A stretch of 64,000 bases of DNA from assembly GCF_018881605.1 (NCBI RefSeq), contig NZ_JACVPZ010000001.1, positions 1,612,001 through 1,676,000 on the forward strand. Direction: 5' to 3'. The notes below the pieces were generated by a model. The model searched no databases. It was not told the origin of the DNA and saw only the letters and a list, made by a program, of their open reading frames with translations. Origin of the DNA: Polynucleobacter sp. UB-Tiil-W10 (GTDB lineage: Bacteria > Pseudomonadota > Gammaproteobacteria > Burkholderiales > Burkholderiaceae). The first letter of the stretch is position 1, and each line of letters opens with the position of its first letter. Below, one piece after another: positions 1 through 9,098 of the stretch. A program made the position numbers and the translations under genes.

Positions 1-1927
1 CCTTTTCAAGTGCAGGCAAAATTTCTTTAGACAGTGCAGGATCTAAGTTGCCATCCAATCGTTTTGCAACGCCCATACAGTAGTTGGAGATAGCGGATAA
101 AGGTTGGTTTAATTCGTGCGCCAAAGAGGATGCCATTTCACCCATAGTAGTTAAGCGACTGGTGAACTGCATCCGCTCTTGTTGTTGCAGAGCTAAATCA
201 TCCGCTTCCTTACGAGTAGTAATGTCGGTAGCAATTAATAGCTGTGCAAGATGTCCGTCTACCCATGGGATGAATCGACGTCTCACTTCAAACCACTTAT
301 TGCTGTCATCGCTTAACTGGACTTCTTCCGATTCGGATTCTTGATACAAGAATGAGGTTGGAATTCCGGGAGGGGAATCCTCTAGATCTTCCGCGATTTC
401 TCGCATCGTCGTGTTGCCCGTATCAATACCGGCTAACTGGAAGTGACCTTTAGAGTCATCACCAAAGCGCTCACGATAAAACCGATTGGCAAATAGTAGG
501 GCGTTAGTTTCTGGTGATACTACCGATACAGCCGCATCTAGACTTTCTAGAACTGTGGTGAAGCGTTCTTGAGAAGCCGCTAATTCTTCGCGAATCTTTT
601 TAGGCTCAGAAATATCAATTAATGAGGTAACCCAACCAGTCTGCTTGCCTTTTTCATTAATGAGTGGCGCAATAAAAGTGCGCGTCTGAATCAAGGAGCC
701 ATCCCTTTTTAAAATTACGCCTTCAATGCCGACCTTCATGTTGCCTGAGATATCGGCCCTTAAAGCGCGATTCATTTTTTCTACAAGCTCATCTCTTCTG
801 GAGTCAGGCCAGAAAGGAAATGGCGGCGTGAGACCCATTAGCTCTTCCGATGACCAGCCCGTCATTTCACAAAAGGCTCGATTGACATACGTAATGCGTT
901 TTTGCATATCATGCGCACGAATACCGACTGGAGTGGAATTTTCCATGGCATTACGAAAACTTGTTTCTGTGCGCAGACTGGCTTCTGCTTCTTGCCGCAC
1001 TTGCATCTGCTTGAGTACTGACCACAAACTCCACACCACGAATGCGCTCAAACCGAGCACAACACCAATCAGCATTCTAAAAGTGAGATTGGTAGGTGGA
1101 GGGTAGGTATCAATGCGCAAATTGATATTTGGGCTCAAGACACCAATATCTAAACTGGTCTGATTGCTAAACGCTCTTTTGGGTGTGTTCTTATCGGAAG
1201 ATATGCCCAGCACCCTCTCATTGTCGGTGAGTAAGGTAAAGCGGTAATGTGATTTGAGCTCTCCTGGAATGACTTCTAAGATGCCTTGGGTGGTGTAGAG
1301 GGCCGCTAAGAAACCAATAATTTCACCGCCAACGATATTGGGTACCACTTGCCAAAAAACAATTTTTCTATCTGCGGAGATCGGCTCATCTACTGGAATC
1401 TCTAAGGAGATGAATTGACTAAAGGCTGCCCGACTGGTTACTCTACTTAGTTCGATTGCAGATAAAAGACTGGCATGAATGGGTTGATCATTTTGGCTCT
1501 TGCTAATCCAATCTGTTTTCTCGCTTTCAGCTGGAGCAATCCATTCACGTTGATTTTTATCATTTAGCCAAATGATTCTGACAATCTCATGATTGTTTAA
1601 AACAATGTCCTCTGCTTGCTCACGAGCAATTTGCCTTAACTTGACCTTGTCTTCACTAGCTGCAACTTCTCGATTGATCGTAGTGAATGCATCCAGATTG
1701 CTGACAAAACGAGCCTGAATCCGTTGCTTGGCAAAAGAGAGCTCTCTAAATAGGGCAGCCTCTTGCTGATTTTTTTCCTGCAAATGCAGGGTGCCCAAAA
1801 TAATGCCCATGACCACTGTAAATAGAACGATTGCGAGTAACGGGGTGTAAACCAGTCTAAATCCGCGAATTTTGCGGAGCCATCTGAATGGACTAAGAAT
1901 GAGTCCGGATAAGACTGTTTTTTTCAT
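1..1927 (-). CDS. PAS-domain sensor histidine kinase, 3' end beyond the window
   Basis: This is the first 642 codons of a membrane sensor kinase; the ATP-binding domain lies outside the window. Translating the minus strand gives a short basic N-terminus, a membrane segment at about residues 18-38, a periplasmic-type region of about 250 residues, a second membrane segment near residue 290, then two PAS-like domains (about 320-450 and 450-570). The HisKA dimerisation helix follows, with the H-box SSLAHELNQPLSAIS, whose His is the expected phosphoacceptor. The LAHELNQPL form is typical of DctB/FixL-type kinases. The gene diverges from aceE. Its ligand and partner regulator cannot be told from this fragment. 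ATG start at 1927. Confidence 0.9.
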   Translation of the reverse strand, partial: MKKTVLSGLILSPFRWLRKIRGFRLVYTPLLAIVLFTVVMGIILGTLHLQEKNQQEAALFRELSFAKQRIQARFVSNLDAFTTINREVAASEDKVKLRQIAREQAEDIVLNNHEIVRIIWLNDKNQREWIAPAESEKTDWISKSQNDQPIHASLLSAIELSRVTSRAAFSQFISLEIPVDEPISADRKIVFWQVVPNIVGGEIIGFLAALYTTQGILEVIPGELKSHYRFTLLTDNERVLGISSDKNTPKRAFSNQTSLDIGVLSPNINLRIDTYPPPTNLTFRMLIGVVLGLSAFVVWSLWSVLKQMQVRQEAEASLRTETSFRNAMENSTPVGIRAHDMQKRITYVNRAFCEMTGWSSEELMGLTPPFPFWPDSRRDELVEKMNRALRADISGNMKVGIEGVILKRDGSLIQTRTFIAPLINEKGKQTGWVTSLIDISEPKKIREELAASQERFTTVLESLDAAVSVVSPETNALLFANRFYRERFGDDSKGHFQLAGIDTGNTTMREIAEDLEDSPPGIPTSFLYQESESEEVQLSDDSNKWFEVRRRFIPWVDGHLAQLLIATDITTRKEADDLALQQQERMQFTSRLTTMGEMASSLAHELNQPLSAISNYCMGVAKRLDGNLDPALSKEILPALEK

Positions 1928-2012
1928 GAATACGAAGATTTTGCCTTAATTGCCTACCTTGAGGCGCATTTTTGCCTGCTTTGAGGCTTCTTATTTGCAG
2001 CGCAATAAATTA

Positions 2013-2043
2013 CCACATTATGAGAAATATTATCATTATGTGG
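2013..2043. repeat. Inverted repeat upstream of aceE
   Basis: The arms CCACATTATGA (2013-2023) and TCATTATGTGG (2033-2043) pair at 10 of 11 positions around a 9-nt loop. The element sits between the divergent kinase and aceE, just upstream of the predicted aceE promoter. It could be an operator or a hairpin; there is no T-run that would make it an intrinsic terminator. Function is inferred only from position. Confidence 0.5.
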
Positions 2044-2051
2044 AAAATTGC

Positions 2052-2080
2052 TTGTTTACACCCATATACCTTCCTAGAAT
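2052..2080 (+). promoter_or_regulatory. Predicted sigma70-type promoter of aceE-aceF-lpd
   Basis: TTGTTT at 2052-2057 and TAGAAT at 2075-2080 are separated by 17 nt, a good fit to a -35/-10 pair. Transcription would begin near 2087 and leave a leader of about 45 nt. A GGAG ribosome binding site lies 8 nt before the aceE ATG. Prediction from sequence only. Confidence 0.5.
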
Positions 2081-2131
2081 GTTGCCTATAGAGTTAATGA
2101 CAAATTAAGTACTATTTAATGGAGACAAAAG

Positions 2132-4828
2132 ATGGCAGCAGTTCCAGACCAAATACTAGGTAAACAGAATGCCCAGGACGCTGATCCGGGGGAGACTCAA
2201 GAATGGTTGCAGGCGCTCGATGGTGTTATTCGCAACGAGGGCCCCGAGAGAGCTGCCTATCTGATTGATCAACAAATTTCTCATGCGCGTGTAAACGGAG
2301 TAGTGCAGCCTTTCCATGCGGAGACGCCTTACATCAATACTATTCCCGTTGAAAACCAAGCGCGTTTACCTGGTGATCAAAACGTAGAGCATCGCATTCG
2401 TTCTTACACTCGCTGGAATGCGATGGCGATGGTTCTGCGCGCCAACAAAGATACGAACGTTGGCGGACACATTTCTTCATTCCAGTCAGCGGCTACTTTG
2501 TATGACGTTGGCTTTAACCATTTCTGGCATGCGCCGTCTCCTGAGCATGGCGGGGATCTTATATTTGTGCAGGGTCACTCAGCGCCAGGTGTCTACGCAC
2601 GTGCTTATATGCTGGGTCGCCTCGAAGAAGGACAACTCAATAACTTCCGCCAAGAAGTAGGCGGCAAAGGTATCTCCAGTTATCCACACCCTTGGTTGAT
2701 GCCTGACTTCTGGCAGTTCCCAACAGTATCGATGGGCTTAGGCCCCATCATGGCGATTTATCAAGCGCGTTTTATGAAGTACCTCACAGATCGTGGATTT
2801 ATTCAGGAGCAGAGTCGTAAAGTTTGGGCCTTCTTGGGTGACGGCGAAACCGACGAGCCAGAATCATTGGGTGCGATTGGTATGGCTGGTCGTGAAAAAC
2901 TCGATAACCTCATTTTTGTTATTAACTGTAACTTGCAGCGCTTAGATGGACCAGTGCGCGGTAACGGAAAAATTATTCAAGAACTTGAAGGTGAGTTCCG
3001 TGGCGCCGGTTGGAATGTGATCAAGGTCGTTTGGGGCGGTCAGTGGGATGCATTATTTGCGCGCGATAAGAAGGGCATCTTGATGCAACGCCTGGGCGAG
3101 ATCGTCGATGGTCAGTACCAGACTATGAAGTCTAAGAATGGCGCCTATGTTCGCGAGATCGTCTTTAATACACCAGAGTTAAAAGCTCTTGTGAATGACT
3201 GGAGTGATGATGAGATCTGGCAACTCAACCGTGGTGGACATGACCCTCATAAAGTCTTTGCAGCCTTCCATGCTGCTGTGAATACCAAAGATCAACCAAC
3301 TGTCATCTTGGCCCACACCATTAAGGGTTACGGCATGGGCGGCTCTGGTGAGGCAATGAATATTGCTCACCAAGCGAAGAAGATGAACGATGACGACGTT
3401 CGTCGCTTCCGTGATCGCTTTGAGATCCCAGTAAAGGATGAGCAATTAGACGAAATGCCTTTGGTGAAGTTTGCTGAAGGTAGTCCTGAGTTGGAATACA
3501 TGAAGGCGCGTCGTCAAGAGTTAGGTGGCTATCTGCCTCAGCGTCGCATGAAGGCAGAAAGTTTGCCTGTGCCCGCCTTAGACGTTTTTGCCCCATTGCT
3601 CGAAGCGACGTCAGAAGGTCGTGAGATCTCTACCACTATGGCATTTGTGCGCATGCTTAATACAGTAGTGCGCGATAAGGTCCTCGGTAAGCGCGTGGTT
3701 CCGATTGTTCCGGATGAGTCGCGAACTTTTGGCATGGAAGGCATGTTCCGCCAATTGGGTATTTGGAATCAATTGGGTCAGCTTTACACACCAGAAGATC
3801 ACGATCAATTGATGTTCTATAAAGAGGATAAGACCGGTCAAATTCTGCAAGAGGGAATTAACGAAGCGGGCGGTATGTGCGACTGGATCGCAGCAGCGAC
3901 TTCATACTCTACGCACGGTGTGCCGATGTTGCCTTTCTATATCTTCTACTCCATGTTTGGTTTCCAGCGTATAGGTGACTTAGCTTGGGCGGCAGGGGAT
4001 ATGCGTAGCCGCGGTTTCTTGCTGGGTGGTACTGCTGGTAGGACTACTTTGAACGGCGAAGGCTTGCAACATGAAGATGGCCATAGTCATCTGTGGAGTG
4101 GTGCAGTTCCAAACTGCATCAGCTATGACCCAACCTTCTCATTTGAATTAGCAGTTGTGATTCAGGATGGTATGCGTCGCATGTTGGAAGTGCAGGAAGA
4201 CGTTTACTACTACGTCACCTTGATGAATGAAAACTATTCGCATCCAGCAATGCCTAAGGGTGCGGCGCAAGACATCATTAAGGGTATGTATAAGCTCAAG
4301 TCAGTTGGTGACGATAAAGCAAAGTTGCGCGTACAACTCTTGGGTTCAGGAACCATCTTCCGCGAAGTGATTGAGGCGGCAGAAATTCTCCATAAAGACT
4401 GGGGTATTGCTTCAGACTTATGGGGTTGCCCAAGTTTTACAGAACTTGGCCGTGATTGGACTGCGGTACACCGTAGCAATCTCTTAAATCCGACTGCCGC
4501 ACCCGCTTTATCTCATGTAGAGAATTGTCTTAAAGATACTGTCGGCCCTGTGATTGCGGCAACTGACTATGTCCGCTTGTTTGCTGAGCAGATTCGTCCA
4601 GCCATTCAGCATATGGGTCGCCGTTATGAAGTCTTGGGTACTGATGGCTTTGGTCGTTCCGATACCCGCGAAAAACTCCGTGACTTCTTTGAGGTGGATC
4701 GTCGTTGGGTAGTTCTGACTGCCCTGAGGTCATTGGTTGATTCTGGCCAGCTTGATCGCTCTAAGCTGGCAGAGGCGATTAAGAAATATGACATCGACAC
4801 TACTAAACCAAACCCAATGACGGTTTGA
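2132..4828 (+). CDS. aceE: Pyruvate dehydrogenase E1 component (homodimeric type)
   Basis: This 898-residue protein has the usual length of the homodimeric AceE found in proteobacteria. It decarboxylates pyruvate with thiamine diphosphate and passes the acetyl group to the lipoyl domain of E2. The TPP/Mg-binding motif is visible as GDGETDEPES at about residue 236, followed by NCNLQRLDGPVRGN near 264. It is the first gene of an aceE-aceF-lpd operon, with only 15 nt to aceF, and is preceded by a GGAG ribosome binding site. The acceptor partners encoded next to it make the assignment firm. Confidence 0.98.
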   Translation: MAAVPDQILGKQNAQDADPGETQEWLQALDGVIRNEGPERAAYLIDQQISHARVNGVVQPFHAETPYINTIPVENQARLPGDQNVEHRIRSYTRWNAMAMVLRANKDTNVGGHISSFQSAATLYDVGFNHFWHAPSPEHGGDLIFVQGHSAPGVYARAYMLGRLEEGQLNNFRQEVGGKGISSYPHPWLMPDFWQFPTVSMGLGPIMAIYQARFMKYLTDRGFIQEQSRKVWAFLGDGETDEPESLGAIGMAGREKLDNLIFVINCNLQRLDGPVRGNGKIIQELEGEFRGAGWNVIKVVWGGQWDALFARDKKGILMQRLGEIVDGQYQTMKSKNGAYVREIVFNTPELKALVNDWSDDEIWQLNRGGHDPHKVFAAFHAAVNTKDQPTVILAHTIKGYGMGGSGEAMNIAHQAKKMNDDDVRRFRDRFEIPVKDEQLDEMPLVKFAEGSPELEYMKARRQELGGYLPQRRMKAESLPVPALDVFAPLLEATSEGREISTTMAFVRMLNTVVRDKVLGKRVVPIVPDESRTFGMEGMFRQLGIWNQLGQLYTPEDHDQLMFYKEDKTGQILQEGINEAGGMCDWIAAATSYSTHGVPMLPFYIFYSMFGFQRIGDLAWAAGDMRSRGFLLGGTAGRTTLNGEGLQHEDGHSHLWSGAVPNCISYDPTFSFELAVVIQDGMRRMLEVQEDVYYYVTLMNENYSHPAMPKGAAQDIIKGMYKLKSVGDDKAKLRVQLLGSGTIFREVIEAAEILHKDWGIASDLWGCPSFTELGRDWTAVHRSNLLNPTAAPALSHVENCLKDTVGPVIAATDYVRLFAEQIRPAIQHMGRRYEVLGTDGFGRSDTREKLRDFFEVDRRWVVLTALRSLVDSGQLDRSKLAEAIKKYDIDTTKPNPMTV

Positions 4829-4843
4829 TAAGAGATAAATACT

Positions 4844-6469
4844 ATGAGTCAAATAATTGAAATCAAAGTCCCAGATATCGGCGACTATAAAGATGTGCCA
4901 GTGATCGAAGTCTTGGTTAAGGCTGGTGACAAAGTTGAGAAAGAGCAATCGATCGTTGTGCTTGAGTCTGACAAAGCCACGATGGATGTTCCATCATCAC
5001 ACTCTGGCATTGTGAAAGAAGTGAAAGTGAAAGTTGGTGACAGCCTTTCTGAGGGATCCCTAGTGATTACCTTGGAAGAGGACGCGACAACTTCAGCTCC
5101 GGCGCCAGTAGCAACGCCAGCAGCTAGCGCGCCTGTTCAAGCTCCCGCAGCCGCTAGTGCCAGTGGCGCTAGTAGTACTCCTATTGAAATCAAAGTCCCA
5201 GATATCGGCGACTATAAAGATGTGCCAGTGATCGAAGTCTTGGTTAAGGCTGGTGACAAAGTTGAGAAAGAGCAATCGATTGTTGTGCTTGAGTCTGATA
5301 AAGCCACGATGGATGTTCCATCATCACACTCTGGCATTGTGAAAGAAGTGAAAGTGAAAGTTGGTGACAGCCTTTCCGAGGGATCAGTCGTTCTGGTCTT
5401 GGAAGGCGGGGCATCTGGTGCTACATCAGCTCCTGCAGCCGCTACTGCGGCAGCGCCAGTAGCTCCAGTGACTAAGGCAGTTGAACCGCCAATTGCACGT
5501 GCACCAGCACCTCCTCCTATCAGCAATACACCTCCGCCAGCAGATGCCGCCGTAAGTCATGCCAGTCCATCTGTGCGTAAGTTTGCACGTGAGCTTGGTG
5601 TCACCATTACTCAGGTCAAAGGATCTGGTCCTAAAGCTCGAATTACTCAAGAAGATGTGCAGGCATTTGTGAAGGCCGCAATGAGTGGTGGTGCCGGTAG
5701 TCCTGTAGCAGCTTCAAGTGGCGGTAGTTTAGGCGGTTTAAATCTGATTCCTTGGCCGAAGGTGGATTTCACGAAGTTTGGTGAGATTGAGCGTCAGCCA
5801 CTCAACCGAATTAAGAAACTCACAGCAGCGAATTTGGGCCGTAACTGGGTAATGATCCCAGCTGTGACTTATCACGAAGATGCTGACATTACCGATTTAG
5901 AAGCATTCCGCGTTCTCACTAATAAAGAGAATGAGAAGAAGGGTGTCAAGATCACGATGCTCGCTTTCTTAATGAAAGCTGCAGTTGCTGCATTGAAAAA
6001 ATATCCAGAGTTCAATAGCTCTTTGGATGGCGATGATCTGATTCTGAAGAAATACTTCAATATCGGTTTTGCGGCAGATACGCCTACTGGATTAGTTGTG
6101 CCAGTAATTAAAGATGCGGATAAGAAAGGCATCTTTGAATTAGCAAAAGAGACTTCAGACTTAGCTGCTCTTGCACGTGATGGCAAATTAAAGCCAGACC
6201 AAATGCAAGGTGCTAGTTTTACGATCTCATCACTTGGCGGTATCGGAGGTACGTATTTCTCACCAATTGTGAATGCTCCAGAAGTAGCCATTATGGGTGT
6301 GAGCAAAGCAGCAATGAAACCGGTTTGGGACGGCAAGCAATTTATACCGCGTCTCATTTGCCCATTGTCTTTATCTGCAGACCATCGTGTGATTGATGGT
6401 GCCTTAGCTACGCGTTTCAACGTTTACGTAGCTCAGCTCTTGGCCGACTTCCGTCGCGCCAGTCTGTAA
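4844..6469 (+). CDS. aceF: Dihydrolipoyllysine acetyltransferase (PDH E2) with two identical lipoyl domains
   Basis: E2 core of the pyruvate dehydrogenase complex, 541 residues; it transfers acetyl from lipoamide to CoA. Domain order: lipoyl domain 1 (about 5-75, lipoyl-lysine K44 in ESDKAT), an Ala/Pro-rich linker, lipoyl domain 2 (about 114-184, K153), a second Ala/Pro linker, the E1/E3-binding domain at about 238-275 (SVRKFARELG), and the catalytic domain from about 305 with the HRVIDG motif near 513. The two lipoyl domains are identical over 67 residues, and their DNA differs at only three synonymous positions, which points to recent duplication or gene conversion. Ten nt separate it from lpd. 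Confidence 0.98.
   Translation: MSQIIEIKVPDIGDYKDVPVIEVLVKAGDKVEKEQSIVVLESDKATMDVPSSHSGIVKEVKVKVGDSLSEGSLVITLEEDATTSAPAPVATPAASAPVQAPAAASASGASSTPIEIKVPDIGDYKDVPVIEVLVKAGDKVEKEQSIVVLESDKATMDVPSSHSGIVKEVKVKVGDSLSEGSVVLVLEGGASGATSAPAAATAAAPVAPVTKAVEPPIARAPAPPPISNTPPPADAAVSHASPSVRKFARELGVTITQVKGSGPKARITQEDVQAFVKAAMSGGAGSPVAASSGGSLGGLNLIPWPKVDFTKFGEIERQPLNRIKKLTAANLGRNWVMIPAVTYHEDADITDLEAFRVLTNKENEKKGVKITMLAFLMKAAVAALKKYPEFNSSLDGDDLILKKYFNIGFAADTPTGLVVPVIKDADKKGIFELAKETSDLAALARDGKLKPDQMQGASFTISSLGGIGGTYFSPIVNAPEVAIMGVSKAAMKPVWDGKQFIPRLICPLSLSADHRVIDGALATRFNVYVAQLLADFRRASL
4856..5058 (+). repeat. Lipoyl-domain direct repeat, copy 1
   Basis: This 203-bp segment of aceF recurs 327 bp downstream (5183-5385) with only three mismatches. 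All three fall in third codon positions, so residues 5-71 and 114-180 are the same. A 327-bp spacing keeps the reading frame, so recombination between the copies would remove or add exactly 109 residues. Confidence 0.95.
5183..5385 (+). repeat. Lipoyl-domain direct repeat, copy 2
   Basis: Second copy of the 203-bp aceF repeat. The differences from copy 1 are C/T changes in the codons for Ile (ATC/ATT), Asp (GAC/GAT) and Ser (TCT/TCC). Homology ends sharply after GGATC, where the two domains continue with different sequence (SLVITLEE against SVVLVLEG). Confidence 0.95.
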
Positions 6470-6478
6470 GGGGGATCT

Positions 6479-8263
6479 ATGGCTAAGCAAATGATCCTTG
6501 TTCCGGATATTGGTGATTATTCAGATATACCAGTAATTGAAGTGCTGGTTAAAGTTGGTGATGTGATTGAAAAAGAACAGCCACTACTAGTTCTAGAGTC
6601 TGACAAAGCAACTATGGAAGTGCCAGCAGATGCCGCTGGTACTGTCACTAGTATTGCAGTCAAGCTAGGCGATAAGGTGAGTAAAGGTTCTGTGATTGCA
6701 GAGATTGAAGCCAGTAGCGCAGCGCCTGCTGTTGCTCCTGCCCCAGCAGCATCTTCACCAGCCCCCGCTCCAGCTCCAGCCGCACTCGCGCCTGCGCCAG
6801 TAGCAGGGCAGTACAGCGGTAAAGTCGATCATGAGTGTGAAGTGTTGGTACTTGGTGCTGGCCCCGGCGGCTATAGCGCAGCATTTCGTAGTGCCGACTT
6901 GGGTATGAACACAGTTTTAGTAGAGCGCTACCCAACCTTGGGTGGTGTTTGCTTAAACGTCGGCTGCATTCCATCAAAGGCATTGCTGCATACAACCTCA
7001 GTCATGGACGAAGTCAAAACGATGGCTAAGCATGGCATCACTTTTGGCGCACCCAAGATTGAGATTGATCAATTGCGCGGTTATAAAGAATCCGTTATCG
7101 CTAAGCTAACTGGCGGACTTGCTGGCATGGCAAAAGCACGCAAAGTAAAAGTGGTGCGTGGTCTAGGTAAGTTCTTGGATGCAAACCATGTCGAAGTAGA
7201 GTTAACCGATGGCGCTGGTCAGGATCTCACTGGCAAAAAAGAAGTAGTGCGCTTTCAGAAGGCGATTATTGCCGCTGGTAGTCAGCCTGTGAAATTGCCT
7301 TTCTTGCCAGAAGATCAGCGCATTATAGATAGTACCGGCGCCTTATTACTCACGAGTATTCCTAAACGCATGCTCGTCATTGGCGGCGGCATTATTGGTT
7401 TAGAGATGGCTACTGTTTACAGTACGCTTGGTTCACGCATTGATATTGCTGAAATGATGGATGGCTTAATGGCCGGCGCCGATCGTGATTTAGAGAAGGT
7501 CTGGGAGAAGTTCAATGCCGGACGTTTTGAAAAAATCATGCTGAAGACCCGCGCAGCCAAAGCTGAAGTAAAGCCTGATGGAATTCAAGTGAGCTTTGAG
7601 GGTGAAAACGCACCAGCAGAACCGCAAACCTATGACTTGGTATTGGTTGCTGTAGGGCGCACGCCTAATGGCAAGAAGATCGATGCCGGTAAAGCAGGAG
7701 TTCAGGTTGATGAACGCGGCTTTATTCCTGTTGATAAACAAATGCGCACCAACGTGCCTAATATTTTTGCGATTGGCGACTTGGTTGGTCAGCCAATGTT
7801 GGCACACAAGGCGGTGCATGAGGGTCACGTTGCTGCCGAAGCTGCTGCTGGCGAAAAGTCCTACTTTGATGCGAAGCAAATTCCATCGGTTGCCTACACC
7901 GACCCAGAAGTGGCTTGGGCTGGTTTGACAGAAGAGCAGTGCAAAGCTCAAGGTATTGCTTATGAGAAGGGTCTATTCCCATGGGCTGCTAGTGGACGCG
8001 CGATTGCCAATGGACGCGATGAAGGTTTCACCAAGTTGATATTTGATGCTACGACTCATCGCATTATTGGTGGTGGCATTGTAGGCACACACGCCGGTGA
8101 TTTAATTGGTGAAGTGTGTTTGGCAATCGAGATGGGTGCTGATGCAGTAGATATCGGTAAGACCATTCATCCGCACCCAACGCTGGGTGAGTCTGTGGGT
8201 CTCGCTGCTGAGGCAGCTCATGGTCATTGCACTGACTTGCCACCTGTCAAAAAGAAATCTTAA
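6479..8263 (+). CDS. lpd: Dihydrolipoyl dehydrogenase (PDH E3) with N-terminal lipoyl domain
   Basis: A 594-residue flavoprotein that reoxidises dihydrolipoamide with NAD+. It is longer than classical E3 (about 475) because it starts with its own lipoyl domain (residues 1-80, lipoyl-lysine K43 in ESDKAT) and an Ala/Pro linker. The FAD motif GAGPGG begins near residue 124. The redox disulfide is in GGVCLNVGCIPSK (C158/C163), an NAD motif GGGIIG follows in the middle, and the catalytic His-Glu pair is in HPHPTLGE (H566/E571). Lipoyl-bearing E3 is known in Neisseria and Burkholderiales. It is the last gene of the operon and ends just before a terminator. Confidence 0.97.
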   Translation: MAKQMILVPDIGDYSDIPVIEVLVKVGDVIEKEQPLLVLESDKATMEVPADAAGTVTSIAVKLGDKVSKGSVIAEIEASSAAPAVAPAPAASSPAPAPAPAALAPAPVAGQYSGKVDHECEVLVLGAGPGGYSAAFRSADLGMNTVLVERYPTLGGVCLNVGCIPSKALLHTTSVMDEVKTMAKHGITFGAPKIEIDQLRGYKESVIAKLTGGLAGMAKARKVKVVRGLGKFLDANHVEVELTDGAGQDLTGKKEVVRFQKAIIAAGSQPVKLPFLPEDQRIIDSTGALLLTSIPKRMLVIGGGIIGLEMATVYSTLGSRIDIAEMMDGLMAGADRDLEKVWEKFNAGRFEKIMLKTRAAKAEVKPDGIQVSFEGENAPAEPQTYDLVLVAVGRTPNGKKIDAGKAGVQVDERGFIPVDKQMRTNVPNIFAIGDLVGQPMLAHKAVHEGHVAAEAAAGEKSYFDAKQIPSVAYTDPEVAWAGLTEEQCKAQGIAYEKGLFPWAASGRAIANGRDEGFTKLIFDATTHRIIGGGIVGTHAGDLIGEVCLAIEMGADAVDIGKTIHPHPTLGESVGLAAEAAHGHCTDLPPVKKKS

Positions 8264-8285
8264 GTAGCACCTAATCTACAAAAGA

Positions 8286-8311
8286 AAAAGCCCCGAGCAA
8301 TCGGGGCTTTT
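8286..8311. terminator. Bidirectional intrinsic terminator between lpd and the phasin gene
   Basis: AAAAGCCCCGA (8286-8296) pairs perfectly with TCGGGGCTTTT (8301-8311) around a GCAA loop. The A-run on one side and T-run on the other let it work for both convergent genes. Confidence 0.92.
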
Positions 8312-8345
8312 GCATTCAAGGGAGTTCCCTGAGATATCTATTAGC

Positions 8346-8900
8346 TTACTTCTTCTTAGCGGATTTGCTTGCTGTATCGGCAGCCTTCATGACTGTTTCA
8401 GTTGCGCTGTTCAGGTTTGTTTGTGCAACCTCTACTGCATGCTTCACTGCCTTTTGGCTAGTCTCAAATACATTATTCGCAGAAGCAATGGCTTGTTTCA
8501 TAGCCTGAACTGCAGCGTCAGATCCGGCTGGTGCATTCTTCGTCCACTCTTCTACTAAAGAGTTGATTTTCTTTTGGCCGGCTTGAAATTCTTTTTCGGC
8601 GGACTCTGTGAAACTGTTTTGTGTCTCATGCGCTAATTCATACAAATGACGGCTATAGGCCATAATTTTTTCGGCCATTGGCTGAACTGCTTCTGCTTGA
8701 TGGGCGAGTAATTGCTGAATGTCTTTAACCTCAAGGGCTTTCTTGGCGCTATTCATGCTATCCCCCAAGCTTTGCTTAGCGATATGCATATTGAGTTCAA
8801 CTAATTTTTCAATACTTTGCAACGCTTGATTGGTTAATCCACTCAAGGTCTCTAAGTTTGCTTTTTGAGCTGCTGCAATTTGTTCTGGAGTTAAGTTCAT
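8346..8900 (-). CDS. Phasin family protein
   Basis: A 184-residue, Lys/Ala-rich, mostly helical protein with no signal peptide. It resembles phasins, which coat polyhydroxyalkanoate granules. The pattern MNLTPEQIAAAQKANLETL at the N-terminus and a Lys-rich C-terminus (SKSAKKK) are typical of Burkholderiales phasins. The ATG at 8900 is chosen because AGAGA lies just upstream; a start at 9035 would add 45 unrelated residues. It is convergent with lpd. No PHA synthase is present in the window, so a role at granules is inferred from the family. Confidence 0.85.
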   Translation of the reverse strand: MNLTPEQIAAAQKANLETLSGLTNQALQSIEKLVELNMHIAKQSLGDSMNSAKKALEVKDIQQLLAHQAEAVQPMAEKIMAYSRHLYELAHETQNSFTESAEKEFQAGQKKINSLVEEWTKNAPAGSDAAVQAMKQAIASANNVFETSQKAVKHAVEVAQTNLNSATETVMKAADTASKSAKKK

Positions 8901-9098
8901 GTCTATCTCTTTCCGTTTGACTGGTTTCTTTATTCTGACTTTAGGCTTTTGCTTAATGTACTCTCTTTGCACCATTGTATTGCATATATGTTGCGTTGCA
9001 GCATTAATTCCACGGACTAGACCCACGAAGTGCATTCCTGAAAAGAGCCTAAAATTAGGACCTCAGTAAAAAATCTCAATATTTTCAGTAAGTTACCT

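Noticed and set aside
5872-6420. 182-residue open frame on the minus strand
   Set aside because: Antisense to the aceF catalytic domain, with no independent support.
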